Assembly (NCBI RefSeq): GCF_021155775.2 | Contig: NC_060234.1 | Span: 124,001-188,000 of the forward strand | Direction: 5' to 3' | Origin: Neodiprion pinetum | Lineage: Eukaryota; Arthropoda; Insecta; Hymenoptera; Diprionidae | DNA length: 64,000 nucleotides | Shown here: piece by piece, positions 62,790 to 64,000 of the stretch | Position numbering within the stretch: the first letter of the stretch is position 1 | How the letters are laid out: every line of letters starts with the position of its first letter | The notes under the pieces: model-generated | The model's input: the letters and a program-made list of their open reading frames with translations, nothing else | What the model was told of the DNA's origin: nothing | Databases searched by the model: none | Made by a program: the position numbers and the translations under genes

Positions 62790-63245
62790 TCATCCGACAC
62801 GGCATTATTCGGCACCAACTTATCGTACACAGGTATAATATTGTTCGAGACGGACTTGTCGTGGGCACACGGGTGTTGTGTGAAACGGCGCTCTTCTGGT
62901 ACAGGTCGCCCTTGTAAACGTGATTGTAGGCAGGTATTTTTACTTCCCGATGTATGCAGGGCATGTATTTCGGTTCTTGTGATTCAAATTATTGACTAGC
63001 GCTAATGCTGAGGTGAATCCGACTCAAGAGCAAAAATACATGTTACGGAACATTGGAAATAAAAATACAAGCGTGGAGTCACGTCTCCTAAGAGGCCCTA
63101 GTGGAAGAACGCTGTAACTAACACCCGTGTAGATTAAGTTGTTTTCGAGTGATACCTGTGCACAACAAGTTCGTAACCAATGAAGACCGTGTAAAATACG
63201 TCCGCGTCGAATAAAGCCTGACAATGTGGCGAATAATGTCGTGTC
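62790..63245. repeat. Large imperfect inverted repeat
   Basis: Three landmarks occur on the left in one order (CGACACGGCATTATTCGGCAC at 62795, ACACAGGTAT at 62827, CACACGGGTGTT at 62867). They recur on the right in reverse order and orientation (ACACCCGTG at 63120, ATACCTGTGC at 63152, GTGGCGAATAATGTCGTGTCG at 63226). The centre is near 63,000. It is a decayed foldback or MITE. Confidence 0.55.
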
Positions 63246-63436
63246 GTGTAACGCTGTATCGAATAAAGTCACGTGCAATATTATGTTTGTGTCCAAAGTG
63301 GCCTAGGGCGAATCGGACCTTTCCCCGTATGCGAATATCATTTTGAATTCCGGCATGTGTTACTTTTATACCTGCAGTCTTAAATAATGACATGGGTCAT
63401 AACGTTTTTAATCATTTCTTTTTCTTTCTAGTTTTA

Positions 63437-63437
63437 A

Positions 63438-63529
<92 letters not shown>
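63437..63529. repeat. (AT)n(GAT)n composite microsatellite
   Basis: About 28 AT units followed by about 12 GAT units. Confidence 0.93.
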
Positions 63530-64000
63530 CGCTATTTGAGATATTTATGATGTTTGGTAACAATTATCGGTGAACAATACTTAACAATATACAGTAAAAT
63601 TGGCTCACATCTGCGGTTACAGAGGGATCGTCGGCGCGATAGCCGCCGTTATTACGTTATAAGTATACGATGTGCTTGCTATTTTTATTACTGATTAAGT
63701 ACAATAGCAATCAATCATAATGGGCCGGAACACTGATCATAGCCTGTTCAAGTCTTCGACCGCGATCGCAAGGTAGAAAAAAGGGTGAAATTATTACAAA
63801 AAGTTACTCCGAATTAACGTTAACATTTCAAAAAGCAGCCTGAAATGTTGGAATGTAAAAAAATACGTATAGAAACGAACTCATCAAGTGAAACCCCGAA
63901 ATTACCGCAGATAGACTCGCGCAGATTCAGTTGTTAAGAATACTAACAACATCAAGACCACGTTCCACGAAACGAGAAAAAGTAATTAGCCAAGATAGTC
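63530..64000. other. Terminal non-coding stretch
   Basis: No feature recognised. Confidence 0.35.

Overview
The window is animal nuclear DNA, most likely from an insect. Genes are split by short introns with GT-AG borders and are spread through AT-rich, microsatellite-rich non-coding sequence. The best-recognised protein is an invertebrate FARP/Cdep-type Rho guanine-nucleotide exchange factor. The degraded mobile elements are of the hAT, LINE, piggyBac-like and mariner/pogo-like kinds. A hymenopteran is plausible, but the sequence alone does not prove the order.

Layout. (1) 860-2995, + strand: a four-exon gene for a 523-residue protein that I do not firmly recognise. It has a coiled coil, two globular segments and a basic disordered tail; a tandem-RWD kinetochore protein of the CENP-O/P kind is a weak guess. 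(2) About 3.7-34.6 kb, + strand: the Cdep/FARP gene. Non-coding 5' exons are followed by nine exons for the FERM and FERM-adjacent domains (5576-11737), then an 8,675-base coding exon ending in its own stop (12381-21055), and finally ten exons for DH-PH-PH (30646-34597). The exon ending at 11737 stops in phase 1. Both the giant exon and the exon at 30646 can follow it in frame. The locus therefore appears to encode two proteins with one FERM head: a 993-residue exchange factor, and a 3,313-residue protein with a huge disordered tail and no exchange domain. A small upstream ORF overlaps the main start codon as ATGA. (3) About 37.3-48.2 kb: a tandem satellite of roughly 30 monomers of 342-343 bp. 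It shows recent higher-order structure (a 685-bp dimer repeated, and a nine-monomer block of about 3.09 kb repeated in tandem), divergent edge monomers, and one LINE 3' fragment inserted on the minus strand. (4) 48.2-64 kb: no gene I can support. This stretch holds relic satellite monomers, a degenerate minisatellite with a poly-G run, a perfect 95-bp-arm foldback, a hAT-type element with 8-bp target duplications, an imperfect large palindrome and several microsatellites.

The most interesting item is the giant phase-compatible terminal exon of Cdep. Splice sites were assigned by eye from consensus, reading-frame continuity and remembered FARP family layout, so RNA data could move individual borders.
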